The notes under the pieces: model-generated | The model's input: the letters and a program-made list of their open reading frames with translations, nothing else | What the model was told of the DNA's origin: nothing | The model's database searches: none | Shown here: positions 32,445 to 43,441 of the stretch, piece by piece | How positions within the stretch are numbered: the first letter of the stretch is position 1 | Layout of the letters: each line of letters starts with the position of its first letter | Assembly (NCBI GenBank): GCA_027972325.1 | Contig: JAPMOS010000211.1 | Span: 1-50,804 of the forward strand | Direction: 5' to 3' | DNA from: Paratrimastix pyriformis | Lineage: Eukaryota > Preaxostyla > Paratrimastigidae | Length of the DNA stretch: 50,804 nucleotides | Translations under genes and position numbers: made by a program

Positions 32445-32582
32445 GAGGGCGTTGGGCCCGCCAGAGGGCGGGCAAGCGCCGGGCGACTGGAGCATTAAGC
32501 TCTGGTCTGCCAATTGGAGCCTGCACCCGCTCGGTAATTTCGGTTGCCGGGGTGGGTTTGTATAAAAAAAAAAAAAAAAAAA
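32445..32582 (+). other. LINE-1 3' UTR and A-tail
   Basis: It contains a stem GCCCGCC (32456-32462) with GGCGGGC (32467-32473), then GC-rich sequence and 19 A at 32564-32582. The stem could be part of the RNA signal recognised by the element's own RT. Confidence 0.65.
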
Positions 32583-33202
32583 GCAATAAGCAAATCGCAA
32601 CGCATCTTTTATTCCCGGGTTTTCGGGTTTCTATGCTTTTTCAAGAATTTTCGAATAGTTACTCGAGAGCTCTGAAGACCTTGCATTTTGTTTCGTCGAG
32701 TTGGGTTGACTTTTGGAATGATCTAAGAGATGTCGGCCAACGTGCCGCTCCTTTGGCGCTCTGAAAGTGCTGGCCTTATTTCAATTGATTTTTCAAGGCC
32801 GCCTTGTCACTTTTCAACTCTGCTGCCTTGTAGCCTTGAACGACTGATCTCATTGATCAACTCATCGCGTCTCTCTCTTCCCACCTCCTCGTGGGTCGCC
32901 GCGTTTTACTTTGTGAGGGTTACAGGCCCTTTTGCCGGCCTCTCAACTCTCCCGGACGGACTGGAGAAGAATCACCTGGAATCTCAGAATCTGGGTCCTC
33001 CTTTCCGGGTCTGTGGCGTCACAATAGCACTCGCTTTATATTTTGTTTTTTACAAACCAAAAACGGAAGGAAACAAAAACTTCCAAACAAAGATCAGAAA
33101 AAACCAAAACGGAAAAGGTGATGATAAACGTGTTGGCCCGGGGAATAGAAGCAAACGCCGGAGAGAGAGGAAAACTTCAAGATCGAAGAGAAAACTCGCT
33201 CT
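32583..33202. other. E1 interior between the two LINEs
   Basis: It starts with a second, diverged version of the E1 left-end subterminal sequence (22 identical nt, then CTTTTAT and CCCGG words). The rest has no supported gene. The stretch 33030-33180 is A-rich on the plus strand. Confidence 0.4.
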
Positions 33203-36200
33203 TTACCCGTCCACCGCGTTGGGGTCTCGGGCCACTGCGTCCTCGTCCTCGTCCACGTTGATGCAGGACAGTCTCAGGCTCTTGTGCAGGCGCGTCGCCT
33301 CGCGGGCCCATCCCATCTCCATGGCAGTGCTCCAGCGGGCCAGCGCCGCTGCGATGCGGGCGCGCCAGAACGACTTGCTGAACGAGCGCTCGGCCTTGCG
33401 GTGCACCTCCTCGATCATCTCCAGGAAGCGCTCCGCCTGAGGCCCCATCTGCCCCACGACCGTGAGGCCGAAGGGCCAGAGGGTGCCCTTGTTGGTCTTC
33501 CGCCACTCCTCGTAGAGCCTGAACTTGCGGCCCTCGGCGGCAGCCGGCAGCCTCCCCTCCTTGGCGGCGGCGTCGTTGCTGATGGCCAGCGGCTCAGACA
33601 CCACCAAGTCGAGGAAGTGGACCCCGTCCCCCACAAAAGTGAAGGAGATGTCCGGCCGTCTGTGCGCCGCGGCCGCGGGCTCGGCGTCGAGGTCGGACCA
33701 CGGGGCGCGCGGCTTCCCGTAATCCAGCCCCTGTTCGGCCCTCACCACGCACCCAGGGGTGCGATGGAGGAGCGCGACCAGGATGGACCGGATGTGGTTG
33801 TGGCGGGGGTACCACTTCGCTGAGGCCTCCGTGCAGAGCCTCTCGTGTCCATCACCGATGTTCCTTCCGCAGACGGGGCAGGGGACCCTGGCCTGGTCTT
33901 TGGTGGCACTGAAGATGCCACGCACGCCCGGCATCGCAGGAGCCCCCGCCAGCCTCCGGACCAGCCCCGCGAAGACCACGTCCGACATCCGCAGAAGGGC
34001 CGACGGGTACGAGGCCAGTAGAGCAGCCGTGGCTGGGTTGCTGGCCGAACGCCTCATCTTCCCCTCGGCCGAGCCGGCATCGACCCGCTCCGCTGCCTCG
34101 GCGGTCGCCGCCCCCTGCTTCTCCACCCACAGGGCATGCTGGACCTGACCCCCCACTCGGGCCCCCTCCTTGCCGCGGTAGAAACGCGTTGCCGCGCACG
34201 GTTGTTGGCAGCCCTCCCACGTGATGTGGAAGGACGCCAAAGCGGTTTGGAGGGAGCTCTTGAGGAAGGCCGGCCCGTCGAGCCGAGCGAGCGTTGACAG
34301 AAGGGTGGCGATCGAGGAGACACCGGGAGTCGAGAGTTGTTCGGCGACCCCGAAGATCCCAATGAGCCCCCCAAACTGCGCGCATGGCGACAAGTCGAGG
34401 AGACGCGGGAGCCCCAGCCCACCGGCCTCCAGGGGGAGCGGGAGGATGTCACAGGGCAGGTCCTTGACCCCCAGCCGCTCGAGAACCATGGCGTGGAGGG
34501 CGTCGTCGAAGTGGCGGAGGGCCTCGTCCCGGGCTGGCGAAGGGGTTGTCGTCCGCAGCAGGTAGACCAGCTTTGGGATGACGCACATCCTCACCAGCAA
34601 GACGAAGCTCTGGGCCTGCAGCTTGAACAGCTTCCGTGCGAGGGCCAGGGCGGCCTCCACCTTCGCCCGAACCCAGCCCGCCACATGGGCCTCGGAGCCG
34701 AAGGGCACCCCGAGGAGGTCCCCCCCCTCAGCCAGCGACTTGGTCGGGAGCTGAGCCCCCCCGAACTGGATCGCCACGTGAGGGTCCGAGGCCATGACCC
34801 AACACTTGGCGGGGTTCAGGGTGAACCCCAGCGGCGCAATCGAGTCGACGAAGTGATTGAGGAGCCGCTGGGCGCTGACAGGGTCGCGGGCCATGAGGAG
34901 GACATCATCGAAGTACGAGAACAACCGTGGCACGGACGTGGCCGGACTGCCAGGGAGGACCACGCAAGGGAAGGCCTCGTCCGGGGCCGCTTCCGCTCTC
35001 CGGATCGCGGGGTCCAGCAGCGAGGCAAACAGAGGAGGGCTGCAAGGGCACCCCTGCCTCAGGCCCCGGGCGTTGGGCACTCGCGAAGATCCCGAGAAGA
35101 GCAACTCGTCCGCGTAGAGCTGCTCCAGGACCCGGATGGGGACCCCACCAATGTGCTTGGCCGCCGCGGTCATGGCCGCCCGGCTGGGCGCTAAGGCGTT
35201 GGACAGGTCGAGAGACACGAAGAACGGGTAGGCCGGCCCCCGGCTGCGCAGGCCTCGCGACGCCATAGTGGCGCAGCCTCGCGAACACCCACTCCAAACT
35301 GGAGCGGGGACAGGCGCCCGCGGGTCGTCTTGTAGTAGTGCTGCACCACCAACTTGAGGAGAAGCCGGACCAGGACTTCGCCTACCGCCACGGGTCGCAC
35401 GCCGCCCCGCGGTTTCGGCATCGCCACCAGTCTGGCCATGGCCAGCATCTTGGGGAGGGAGCTCAGGGCCAGCCAGGCGTTGAGGAGCTCGGTCAGCAGC
35501 CCGACGATCCCGGGCTCGCGCTTGACAGCGGCGCGGATGTGGTCAGGCGCCAGCCCGGACGGGCCACCGGCTGACCCACGCTTGAAGGCGTACAGGCCCC
35601 GGCGCACCCCACGCTCGCTGAAGTTGGGGCACTCGGCATCAGCGGGGCGGGAGTCCGTGAAGTACTGGCTGAGCACCTCAGGGGGCACGGCGAGCGGCTT
35701 CGGGTGGTGGAGGCGTCGTAGAGCGTCGAGCTGCTCCTCAGCCGAGAGGCTCGGAAGGTCCGCGGCCTTCATGCATCTGACGGCGTCCGCGGGCCTCCCC
35801 AGGGCCAGCAGGGCCTCGGCTGCCGGAACCGCGAACCTCGCCTGGTGCCGCGCGAGCTCGCGCCTCCGGACGCCGACGGTGTCCACCGAAGAAGCCATCA
35901 TGTGCTGCGTTGCCTCCGCCACCTTGTCCACGTCCGGCTTCTCGGCCCGCAAGAGGACGACGAGGGACTCAAGGCGGACATGGAAGCGCTCGGTGAAGGG
36001 GGCAATGCAACCAGGAGCAAGCGTCGTCGGAACGAAGATGTTGGCCGATGGGGGCGGGGGAGTGGGGGGGGTGATGTGGAATCGGGAGGGACGCTGGGTG
36101 GCAGCGGCAGGCTTGGCCGGGCCTGACTGCCCTTTGGCTGGGGCTGGGATGGGAAGCAGCCCCGGAGGGGCCGGAACTGCCCCCTGGGGGGCCGGGAGCG

Positions 36201-36531
36201 GAAGGGGGAGGTTGGGAGTGGGAGCCGAGACCACCGGGCCCATTGGTTGGTGAACGGCTGGCTTGGAGGCCCCCCCGGCAGGAACCGGCGAGGCATCGGC
36301 GACTGGAGCAGGCACCGGCGAGGCGCCGGCGACTGAAGGAGCAGGAGACGAGGGCACAGGAGACGAACGGCGGGGAGGGCGGCGGGGCCCGTGCTTCGGG
36401 GGAGTTGGGCCCCGGGGGGGGACGAGGGTGTTTGCTGTGCAGGGAGGGGCGCGGAGACGACGGAGAGTTGACCAAATTGACCACGGAAAAAAGCGGGCGA
36501 GGGGTGGCGAGGGGTTGATTCGAAGATCCAT
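33203..36531 (-). pseudogene. LINE-2 polyprotein: RT and RLE endonuclease
   Basis: Residues 1-170 are Pro/Ala-rich. RT motifs then follow: GGPSGLAPDHIRAAVK, ARLVAMPKPRGGVRPVAVGE, LSPLQFGVGV, and after one frame change FFVSLDLSNAL, ARGLRQGCPCSPPLFA and SYFDDVLLMA (catalytic DD). Toward the C-terminus, CPVCGRNIGDGHERLC (zinc knuckle), KWYPRHNHIRSIL, RRPDISF and FLDLVVSEP fit the CCHC-RH-PD-D layout of the restriction-like endonuclease of R2/CRE/NeSL-type LINEs. No N-terminal zinc finger or Myb domain is visible, so site preference cannot be guessed. The single frame change lies at 35191-35266. Confidence 0.75.
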
Positions 36532-36640
36532 CAGGCATCGCCTGGGGAGGCGACGACGTCGGAGCTTGAGGAGGAGGTGGGTTTTGCTGCAGGATGGGGC
36601 CAGCGTCAGCGGGCTCCGCAGAGCTCACTTTCGCTGGGGG
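33203..36640 (-). mobile_element. LINE-2: RLE-type non-LTR retrotransposon
   Basis: This is a very GC-rich LINE on the minus strand with one main ORF carrying RT and a restriction-like endonuclease. The coding region is nearly whole, with one frame change at 35191-35266. The 5' limit is not defined beyond the first open frames (about 36630). No A-tail was recognised at the 3' side (below 33203). Its composition is unlike LINE-1, so they are unrelated insertions in E1. Confidence 0.7.
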
Positions 36641-36992
36641 GGAGTCTGAAGACAGCTTCGAATTTGAATTGCTGCTAGTCGATAGAACCCAACATCAAAG
36701 AAAGATAGTCTTTATTCCGTTTTCGTGACCGTCCTGCGTGCAACTTTGAACTGGCTGAGCTCGTTGGGCTTGGGCCAATTTGCGCCATCCTCCGCAAAGA
36801 CTTTCGGTTGGGGTATCACCCCAGTTTCCTTTGGAATGGCACTGTTCGTTGGTGCCTGCACCGTGACATGCGCTGGAATACTCATTGCTTCGGGACGAAG
36901 GATGCCTGCTTGAGGTGTCGGTTCAGTTTCAAAGCAACCTTGATACATACGTTCACTGACAGACCCACCAGACCACCACGTCACGTTTTGAG
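36641..36992. other. Non-coding spacer in E1
   Basis: I see no supported gene. It lies between LINE-2 and a tandem repeat. A 62-codon frame (36725-36913) has no recognisable content. Confidence 0.35.
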
Positions 36993-37255
36993 CGAATCAG
37001 TTTGATACTCTGCTCATTCGGCCCCACGGGGCTCGTTCGACACGCCAGCAACCTCTGTTGTACAGTCTGTTTAATTCCTTTGAAGGAATTTATTCACTGG
37101 TCGATTTGACTTTGCGGTTGAAAGGGCTGACGAATCAGTTCGATACTCTGTTCGTTCGACCCCACGGTGCTCGTTTGGCACAACAACAAACTTTTTCATA
37201 CAGTCTGTTCAATTCCTTTGAAGGAATTTCATCACCAGTGTCATTTGACAGGCGG
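36993..37255. repeat. 138-bp tandem duplication in E1
   Basis: Units start at 36993 and 37131 with CGAATCAGTT(T/C)GATACTCTG. They share CCCCACGG, ACAGTCTGTT(T/C)AATTCC and TTTGAAGGAATTT. TTCCTTTGAAGGAA is a palindrome inside each unit. Confidence 0.8.
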
Positions 37256-39300
37256 CTTAGAGGATCTCGGAAATGCTGGTGGTCTCTCTTCTGGCCATGT
37301 CTCAGACTCTGCGGAGCCACTCAGTCTGTCGAAACACCTGGTTGGCAAATATTTCAGGCCAAAATCCTTCATGGGTTTTTCAGGATCGAACAATGAGATG
37401 AATGGAATGCTGGGTCAACGGTTATCCGGCGAGGGACGCCCGTGCACTCGCTCTGGGCCCACGTCAGTGGATGACCTCCGCTATCAGCGTTTAGTCCACG
37501 TGTGACTCTGAAATTCGCACGATTACTGGTCACGCGCGCAACTCATTTCGCGCTCAAGTTCTTCTCAAGCCGGTCTTCCATCTGGGGTTGATTGACCTGG
37601 TCGCTCGGGAGGGAGAATATAGCGAACGCTCCGAGTCACTTCTGAACAATCGACCAGTTGTCTTGTGGGTCTGCACTTGGCATCTTCACGTCGCCCTCTT
37701 CATTCCGTGGCCATTCTTTGTGCCAGAGGGCAAACCTCCCACTTCGAACCTCTCACTTCGCCAGAACGCTTGGCTTCGACCATCTTCGCGTGGCCGTGTT
37801 GTCGCGGAGCCCATGTTGTCGCGGGGCAAGGCAGGAGGTCCCATGTCCACCACGCACCGTTCGACCAGGGAGCCGACTCATGGCCCTGATGATCTGCGGG
37901 CACACAGGCGCGCACGTTCCTGCGGCACAACTCGCAGGATTTTACAACAACGCACACTGCGAGCTTCTCCCTCTTCAACACACACTGGCGGTTGCAAGAG
38001 AGGAGCTTCATCTATTTTGGGCGCGCACCAGGGGAGCAGCCAACTCCCCGGTTTCGGATCGGAGACACGATGACTCGGTCCGGACTCCATGTCCCACATG
38101 GAACCATGGCGGTCGCCACACCACGTTTCAGAGGTCTTATACTCTTTCGGAACCGAGGGAAACACCCCCCGTTGCTCTTTCACACGAAATACGTTTAGGA
38201 GGGAAGCATCGTGTGCTCGACATGCCTGGGCCACCACCCCGCGCGGGACCGGGTGAGCATGACGTTCCCCCTGGGGGGGGAAGGGCCTGATCTAACAGAT
38301 GTCCCCAAGAGGAGGAGACGTGTTCTAGGGAACGGGTCTGTCTTTCCTCAAGTCCAGGATCGCGAGCTTCCAGGACACACACATAGGCCCCACTGTCGAG
38401 TTCTCTACTTCGACCATGCACACCAGGGTTGTCCACCCCTCGTGACGGGGGTCTGCATCTGGCCTGGGGACTGGCTCCCCCTTTGCAAAATGTGAGCGGT
38501 CAGGTACCCGACACACGTGAAGGAGAATGGAACGTGTGACGGAGTGCCTCGTTACAAAGTCTGGCTTCGTGAAAGAGCCCTTCCCTGACTCTGGGTGCGT
38601 AGAGACGAGCGTGAGGTCATCGCAGTTGTCCTCTTCTCCTGGCCCATTGGACCCACAACACCCGACGGGAGTGTCCCTGGTACCGTTCCTCCCGGGGACA
38701 ACATCGCCCGGACAAGAGTCATGCTCACCGCGGACCCCACCAGAAAGGCTCCCATGACCCACGGGCTGCTCAACAACTCCTCAGTTGCCCAAGCCCAAGA
38801 TCGTGAGCGTCCTGAACTCACACGTTGGCTCTTCTGTGGCCAGGGCATCCATGCTGAAAGGGGCGAGTGCCCCACTTCGGCCATGCACATCGGGGTCTCG
38901 TTGCGGGGTTCTTCGCGCGGATTGGGGACTGCCTGCTCCTTTGCAAAATGTGAGCATCGGGTCAACGAACGCACGTCCTCGTCCCCTACACCCGATCGAT
39001 GAGACTGACACACTGGCGGCCGTTCCCTTTGGGACCCCCATTGGGGCACGGGAGGAGCGCCCCAGGGGTCCGGCGCTCTACAAGTGGGGCCCCAAATGAA
39101 GGTGGTGCAGCCGCAGCTTCCACCCGGCGAAGGGTGGTGGGACTAGGCGCCAGCGGCCGAGGGCGCTCTCCAAATACCCCGTTCAACTCTCAGCCTGGGC
39201 ACGAGACGTCGGGCAAGCTTGACGGGAGCAGAGAGGAAAGTCTGTCGTCGCATCCTCTCTCCGCCCTCTTGGGTGAAACACCACTCGTGATCTCTGCGCA
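37256..39300. repeat. E1 interior with diverged 458-bp duplication
   Basis: No gene is supported. Two related blocks, about 38340-38530 and 38795-38990, share GATCG(C/T)GAGC, CTTCG(A/G)CCATGCACA and TTTGCAAAATGTGAGC with an offset of about 458 bp. Confidence 0.5.
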
Positions 39301-40299
39301 CTCTCCCTCCTCCGAGTGCGTGCCCTCAGCACCCACGTACACCTTCCAGTCCCTGCCCATCATTCCGGCTCATCCCATCCCCACCTCCGAGGGCCATGAT
39401 GGGGCGGCTCCGTCCCGGGAGGGCGAGCATCCCTGTCTTGGACCCATCACGATCACTCCTGCTTGGGGTCACTCTGTCCATAGTGCACTTGTCCGCCTTG
39501 CCCACAGCCGGGTGGCATTATTCCATAGTATTTCTGCTCCCCTACTCGGTGCTCTGCGGTGCTGTCCTGCCTGGAGTGGGATCACACTTCACACACGGAC
39601 GCGAACTATACTGAGAGCATTTGGTTGGGCGGGCCTGTGTTTGTCTGCGCCCACACCCTCACACAGACCGTACAGGGTCAGAAACAACAACAAACTGTGA
39701 GACGTCAGGGACGCGCGCATACTTGTGCACCCACGGGTCCCACGCTCGGGGATCGAGAGGTCCCAACAAGCTGGCGGTCAGGTCAGAAACAACTTTGGGA
39801 TTTCGGCACTGCTAGGTCTAGAGATTGGAGAGAATTCACTGACCGCCAGCAAGCCTCATAGTTGCACGTCGTTCCTCAATGGGTTCTCTTCCGATCCCGT
39901 GTGCGCTGTCACACCCGCACCTGAAGTCGTGTTTTTCCAGGCGGGCCCTCTCTGTGACACATCTGGCACACCAACACCAGTGTTCGGTGTTTTTCTTTGG
40001 GGTAGGCCTGCGCTTGCCCATGACCATCACCCCAACACTGGGACCCTTGTGTGATTTCAGCGCGTATCTGCTCGTTTACGTGCCGCACCGCGGGTTTTCT
40101 CATGAGGGCGCTCCGTTGGATTTCCGGATGCCCCTCTGCCTCGGTGTGTACGTTGACTCACCAACACCGTGACGATGGCATGCATGCACCGCTGGTTTTT
40201 TTCATGAGGGCGATCCGTGGTATGTTCGGATGCGGTGCCCGTGGGTACACCAACACCGGGAAAAATTGGTGCTATGCACTTGAGGGGCTTGCACCTGTT

Positions 40300-40960
40300 C
40301 ATGCCCCGGTATGTTCATCAGGGGCGGGCCTGAGTGCGCCCAACATGCCCCTTGGATGCACTCTCACACCGGCAGCATCATCACAGCACCACCACCAGCA
40401 CACGCACCATCAGTGTGGCGTTGCTCAGGGCGGGCCTGTGTGCTCATCATGCCTTGAATGGGTCCTGGCACACCAGGACATCTGTTTGATGCGTCTGGGG
40501 GCGGGCCGGAGTGTGCCCCACATGTCCCCCGGTGTACACTCTCACACCAACAGTATCATCAGCACCACCAGTGTGGTGACTTTTCGGCGGGCCTGTGTGC
40601 TCATCATGCCCTTGAATGCGTCCTGACAGCTGCTTGACTGCTTGAGGGTGTCTCAGGGCGGGCCTGTGTGTGCCCACATGCCCTCTGGTGTGCATTCTCA
40701 CACCAGCAGCAGCAACACCAACACCATCACCCAGCACCACCAGAGTGGTGTTCTGTCGGGGCGGGCCTGTGTGCTCATCATGCCCCTGAATGCGCCCTGG
40801 CACACCAGGACAGCTGCGTGGCGAGGCGTCTGGGAGCGGGCCTGTGTGCCCATATGCCTCCTGGTGTTCATTCTCACTCCAGCAGCAGCATCACACCCAC
40901 ACCAGCGCATTCAGGCCAGAATCACCACACCAGCACCATCAGAGTGGGGCTTTGCTGGGG
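40300..40960. repeat. GC-rich tandem array, GGGCGGGCCTG units (E1)
   Basis: This is the reverse-complement counterpart of 18200-18960. Units carry GGGCGGGCCTGTGTGC, TCATCATGCC and CACACCAG(C/G)A words. Confidence 0.75.
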
Positions 40961-41275
40961 CAGTGTGATGCTCGATGTTTCATGCCTGCTCTCGCATCGA
41001 CTGATGCCTTCTTGTCTGTCGGAAGCAGTGACAGCACTCGGCACCTTTGGGGAGCGACCCCGGACACACGCGGGGGGACACTGTGGAGTGTGTACCACCT
41101 CTCAGCTGTTTGATGCTCGTTCTGGCCCTCCGGCACGCGCACTCCCAACATCAGGATGGGTATCCGTAGAGCCGGCTCATCGGCCAAGAGTGTTGGGCGG
41201 AGCATCCCGTTAGCCGGGTCACGTAGAGTGCGGAAGGGGGGGGAAAGCTATTCCTTTGGTATGGTGTTCACTCTT

Positions 41276-41394
41276 TCTTGGTTTGGGTTTGTTTGGGGCT
41301 ATCCCACGAAGGCTGTCCCTCGTTCTCCGAACTCGTGAAGGAGAATGGTGGGATAGCCGAGTAATCTCTTCCCCAAACAAACCCAAACCAAGAC
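41276..41394. repeat. Head-to-tail junction of element ends inside E1
   Basis: A left-end sequence (inverse, ending CTCGTGAAGGAGAA) meets a right-end sequence (TGGTGGGATAGCCGAG), flanked by TCTTGGTTTGGG and its complement. It is the same as the structure at 17781-17896. Confidence 0.75.
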
Positions 41395-42845
41395 AAGTCT
41401 CCCACCCACCTCCCTGCCTGACGAGTGGCACTGGGTTTGTTTGTTGCTGCTTTCCCCCGCGAAGCTTCGACTCAACGTGTACCCCATGGTCATGAATGAT
41501 GGTGGGCATTTTGTCTTCGCAGCGCAATCTTCGTACGTGCTCCCTTGGCTGTACTGCTGCCTGTTCAACCCGACAATCTGATTGACAAGTCAGGAGGGCT
41601 GCCTCGTGGGGAGGCGAGTGTGGCTGTTGTTCAACCTTGTTTGGTTCCCTTTGACAACAATGTGTGGGGTCTCGTCGGGGCCTTTTGACCTTGAGACACC
41701 ACCCTTCATGCACCCTCATTCACCCTCGTCTGATGTGATTGGGCATTCATGGTGGGGGAGTTGTGGTCATTCACCCCCAGCTACTTTGCTTGAACAACAG
41801 CCTATGGTCATCCTGCTCGTTGTACTCTTAAGACATCCATCATGCACCTTCATAGCGGTGTGGGGTGTTGTCTTCCTCCTTTTCTGTTCTGAATGGGCAA
41901 CAGCTCGAGGAACTGCTGCGGGGTGTTATCTTTCACCCCCGTTTTCGTTTTGTTGTGGCACAACTGTGTGGCTTTACCATGGTCGTGGTGGGCACCATGC
42001 ATCCTCCACATTCAGAATGCGGGGGGGTCGGGGTTTGTTATTCACCGTCGTCTGTTCTGTTTTGACAACAGCTCATGTGATTTCATCGTGGGCGTTGTGC
42101 CCGTGAACCACCGCAGCACCCTGAAGTGGCGATCGATACGTCACCTTTTGTGCTCTCTCTCCCTTCGGGGTTTGCGTTTTTGGTGGGGGCTTGGGTTCTT
42201 TATACAGAATTCGACGCCTGCACGGCAAGGGTGCCTCCACCGCTTCACCGGCGCCGGTCGGCGACTGGTGACGAAGGAGCCGCGAGCACGGGGGCGAGAA
42301 CCCTCCTGGGATCTGCGAGGCAAGGTGCCTGTCGCGGCTCCGTCGTGCTCTGCGTTTCTCTCGACGCGTGCCTTTGGCCCGCGGCATGTCGGACAACGAG
42401 TCCTCTCGCTGTTTTGTCCGATCTTCTTCGTTGTTTTTATTTGCGGGGGGTCCGACCCGTTGAGGGAAGGATTCCCTATGGAGGGTGCCGAGTACGGGAA
42501 GACTCGGTGCCCTCGGGGCCTTTGAAGGTTTCGCCCCTCCTTTTGTTTGGCTTCTCCTCTCCCACCTGTTTTTGCTGACCGGTTACAGCGGTGCGTCGGG
42601 GTTTTCTCCAGCCTCCTCTTTCCCTGACTAGACGTGCACCCCCCGGGGCGGGTCGCGACCCGCTTGAGGAGATGTTTGGGGTTCGCATGGTTGATCATGA
42701 ATCTCTCTTCTTCGTTTTCATTGAAACCTTCGGGAGCTGTGACTCCCAACTGGATTGTTTTTACTGCGTTGCGCGGTACTGACTCCCTTCCCACCTTTCT
42801 CTGCGTCGGTGGCTGGCGTGTCGTCGTCCGAATGGGCTTATGCTT

Positions 42846-42996
42846 AAAGGACAAGTCGACTGCCGGCACTGACATGACATGTCAAATTCTTTTTGATAAA
42901 TTTTTGGATGTCAGTGCCGTTTTGCGTGCTTGCTGTGCAAGTGTTCACTCTTTCTTGGTTTGGGTTTGTTTGGGGAAGAGATTACTCGGCTATCCC
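42846..42996. repeat. E1 right terminal inverted repeat
   Basis: The stem is CGGCACTGACAT (42864-42875) with ATGTCAGTGCCG (42908-42919), then GGTTTGGGTTTGTTTGGGG and the terminus GGCTATCCC. ACC and integrase coding sequence follow. Confidence 0.85.
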
Positions 42997-43322
42997 ACCA
43001 GCACCGCGAGTACGGCTACATTGAGCGGCGCCGCAACAAGGACCAAGAGACGATCGAGGAGGGGACTCCCGTCATGGTCAACCCGCCCGTCAAATGGCGC
43101 CGGCCCGGCATGGGCAAGTTCTGCTGGGCCGGGAGGGTGGCGGAACGCCGGCGCAACGGAACCTACGTCATCGAATTTGACGACCGGGTCAAGGCGGGCA
43201 TTCCCAAGGTCTACGCGCGCAACAAGCTGCGGCCTTACGATGCCACCTTCGATGCCCCACTCCCTGCTGCGGGAGGCGCTCTGGTCCCCGTTGTTGATCG
43301 TCGGCGCCACCCCGCCGAATAA
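42997..43322 (+). pseudogene. Retroviral-type integrase, C-terminal domain block
   Basis: An open block right after the E1 terminus encodes HREYGYIERRRNKD, then GTPVMVNPPVKWRRPGMGKF and RNGTYVIEFDDRVKAGIPKV. This is a small basic SH3/chromo-like fold as found at the C-terminus of RVE integrases. A stop follows at about 43322. It is on the same strand and of similar high GC as the catalytic block at 23129-24050; the two are separated by E1. It is part of the same fossil. Confidence 0.65.
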
Positions 43323-43441
43323 ACCCCCAAACCCCTCCCCCCGCCCCCCGTCCCCGTCACGCAGTTTTCCGGTCCGGTTTTCTGCAAAAACAAAAATGAT
43401 CTGGCAACGCACGTGGGGGGGGGGGGGGTGGGAGCGATGGA
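43323..43441. other. Integrase 3' flank up to the PLV terminus
   Basis: This is a short GC-rich stretch with C-rich and G-rich runs (G tract at about 43414-43428). It ends directly at the AG terminus of the right PLV copy at 43442. Confidence 0.5.

Larger units (their letters stand above)
24313..32582 (+). mobile_element. LINE-1: APE-type LINE with USP and methyltransferase-like domains
   Basis: This is a non-LTR retrotransposon of about 8.3 kb ending in 19 A (32564-32582). It has two ORFs that overlap by 23 nt. ORF2 carries a USP-like peptidase, an APE endonuclease, RT, RNase H, a CCHC finger and a Dam-like methyltransferase domain. The plus strand is purine-rich, unlike its neighbours. The 5' boundary is placed where similarity to the E2 left-end sequence stops (24312). 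No clear short target duplication is seen. A 22-nt string beginning GCAATAAGC occurs at 24232 and again right after the A-tail at 32583. The copy has at least a dozen frame changes in ORF2. Confidence 0.8.
39301..42845. repeat. E1 arm homologous to E2 (inverse orientation)
   Basis: This matches 16279-19950 in reverse complement with clear divergence. It includes the GGGCGGGCCTG array (40300-40960), the end-to-end junction (41276-41394) and the region near 42600-42750 that is strongly similar to 16400-16540. ORFs in this region differ in frame and length between the two copies, so I regard it as non-coding. Confidence 0.7.
24051..42996 (+). mobile_element. Element E1: unclassified TIR element, expanded by LINEs
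   Basis: About 18.9 kb is inserted in the integrase gene. The triplet ACC occurs at both edges (24048-24050 and 42997-42999), consistent with a 3-bp target duplication. The left end is GTTCTCCTTCACGAG... and the right end is ...GGCTATCCC. The terminal inverted repeats carry the same 12-bp hairpin as E2. The interior holds LINE-1, LINE-2 and satellite-like DNA; 39300-42996 matches E2. No transposase is visible. Confidence 0.7.

Noticed and set aside
34337-36253. Plus-strand ORFs of 285 and 299 codons opposite LINE-2
   Set aside because: They are antisense shadows of the GC-rich RT gene, with no domain of their own.
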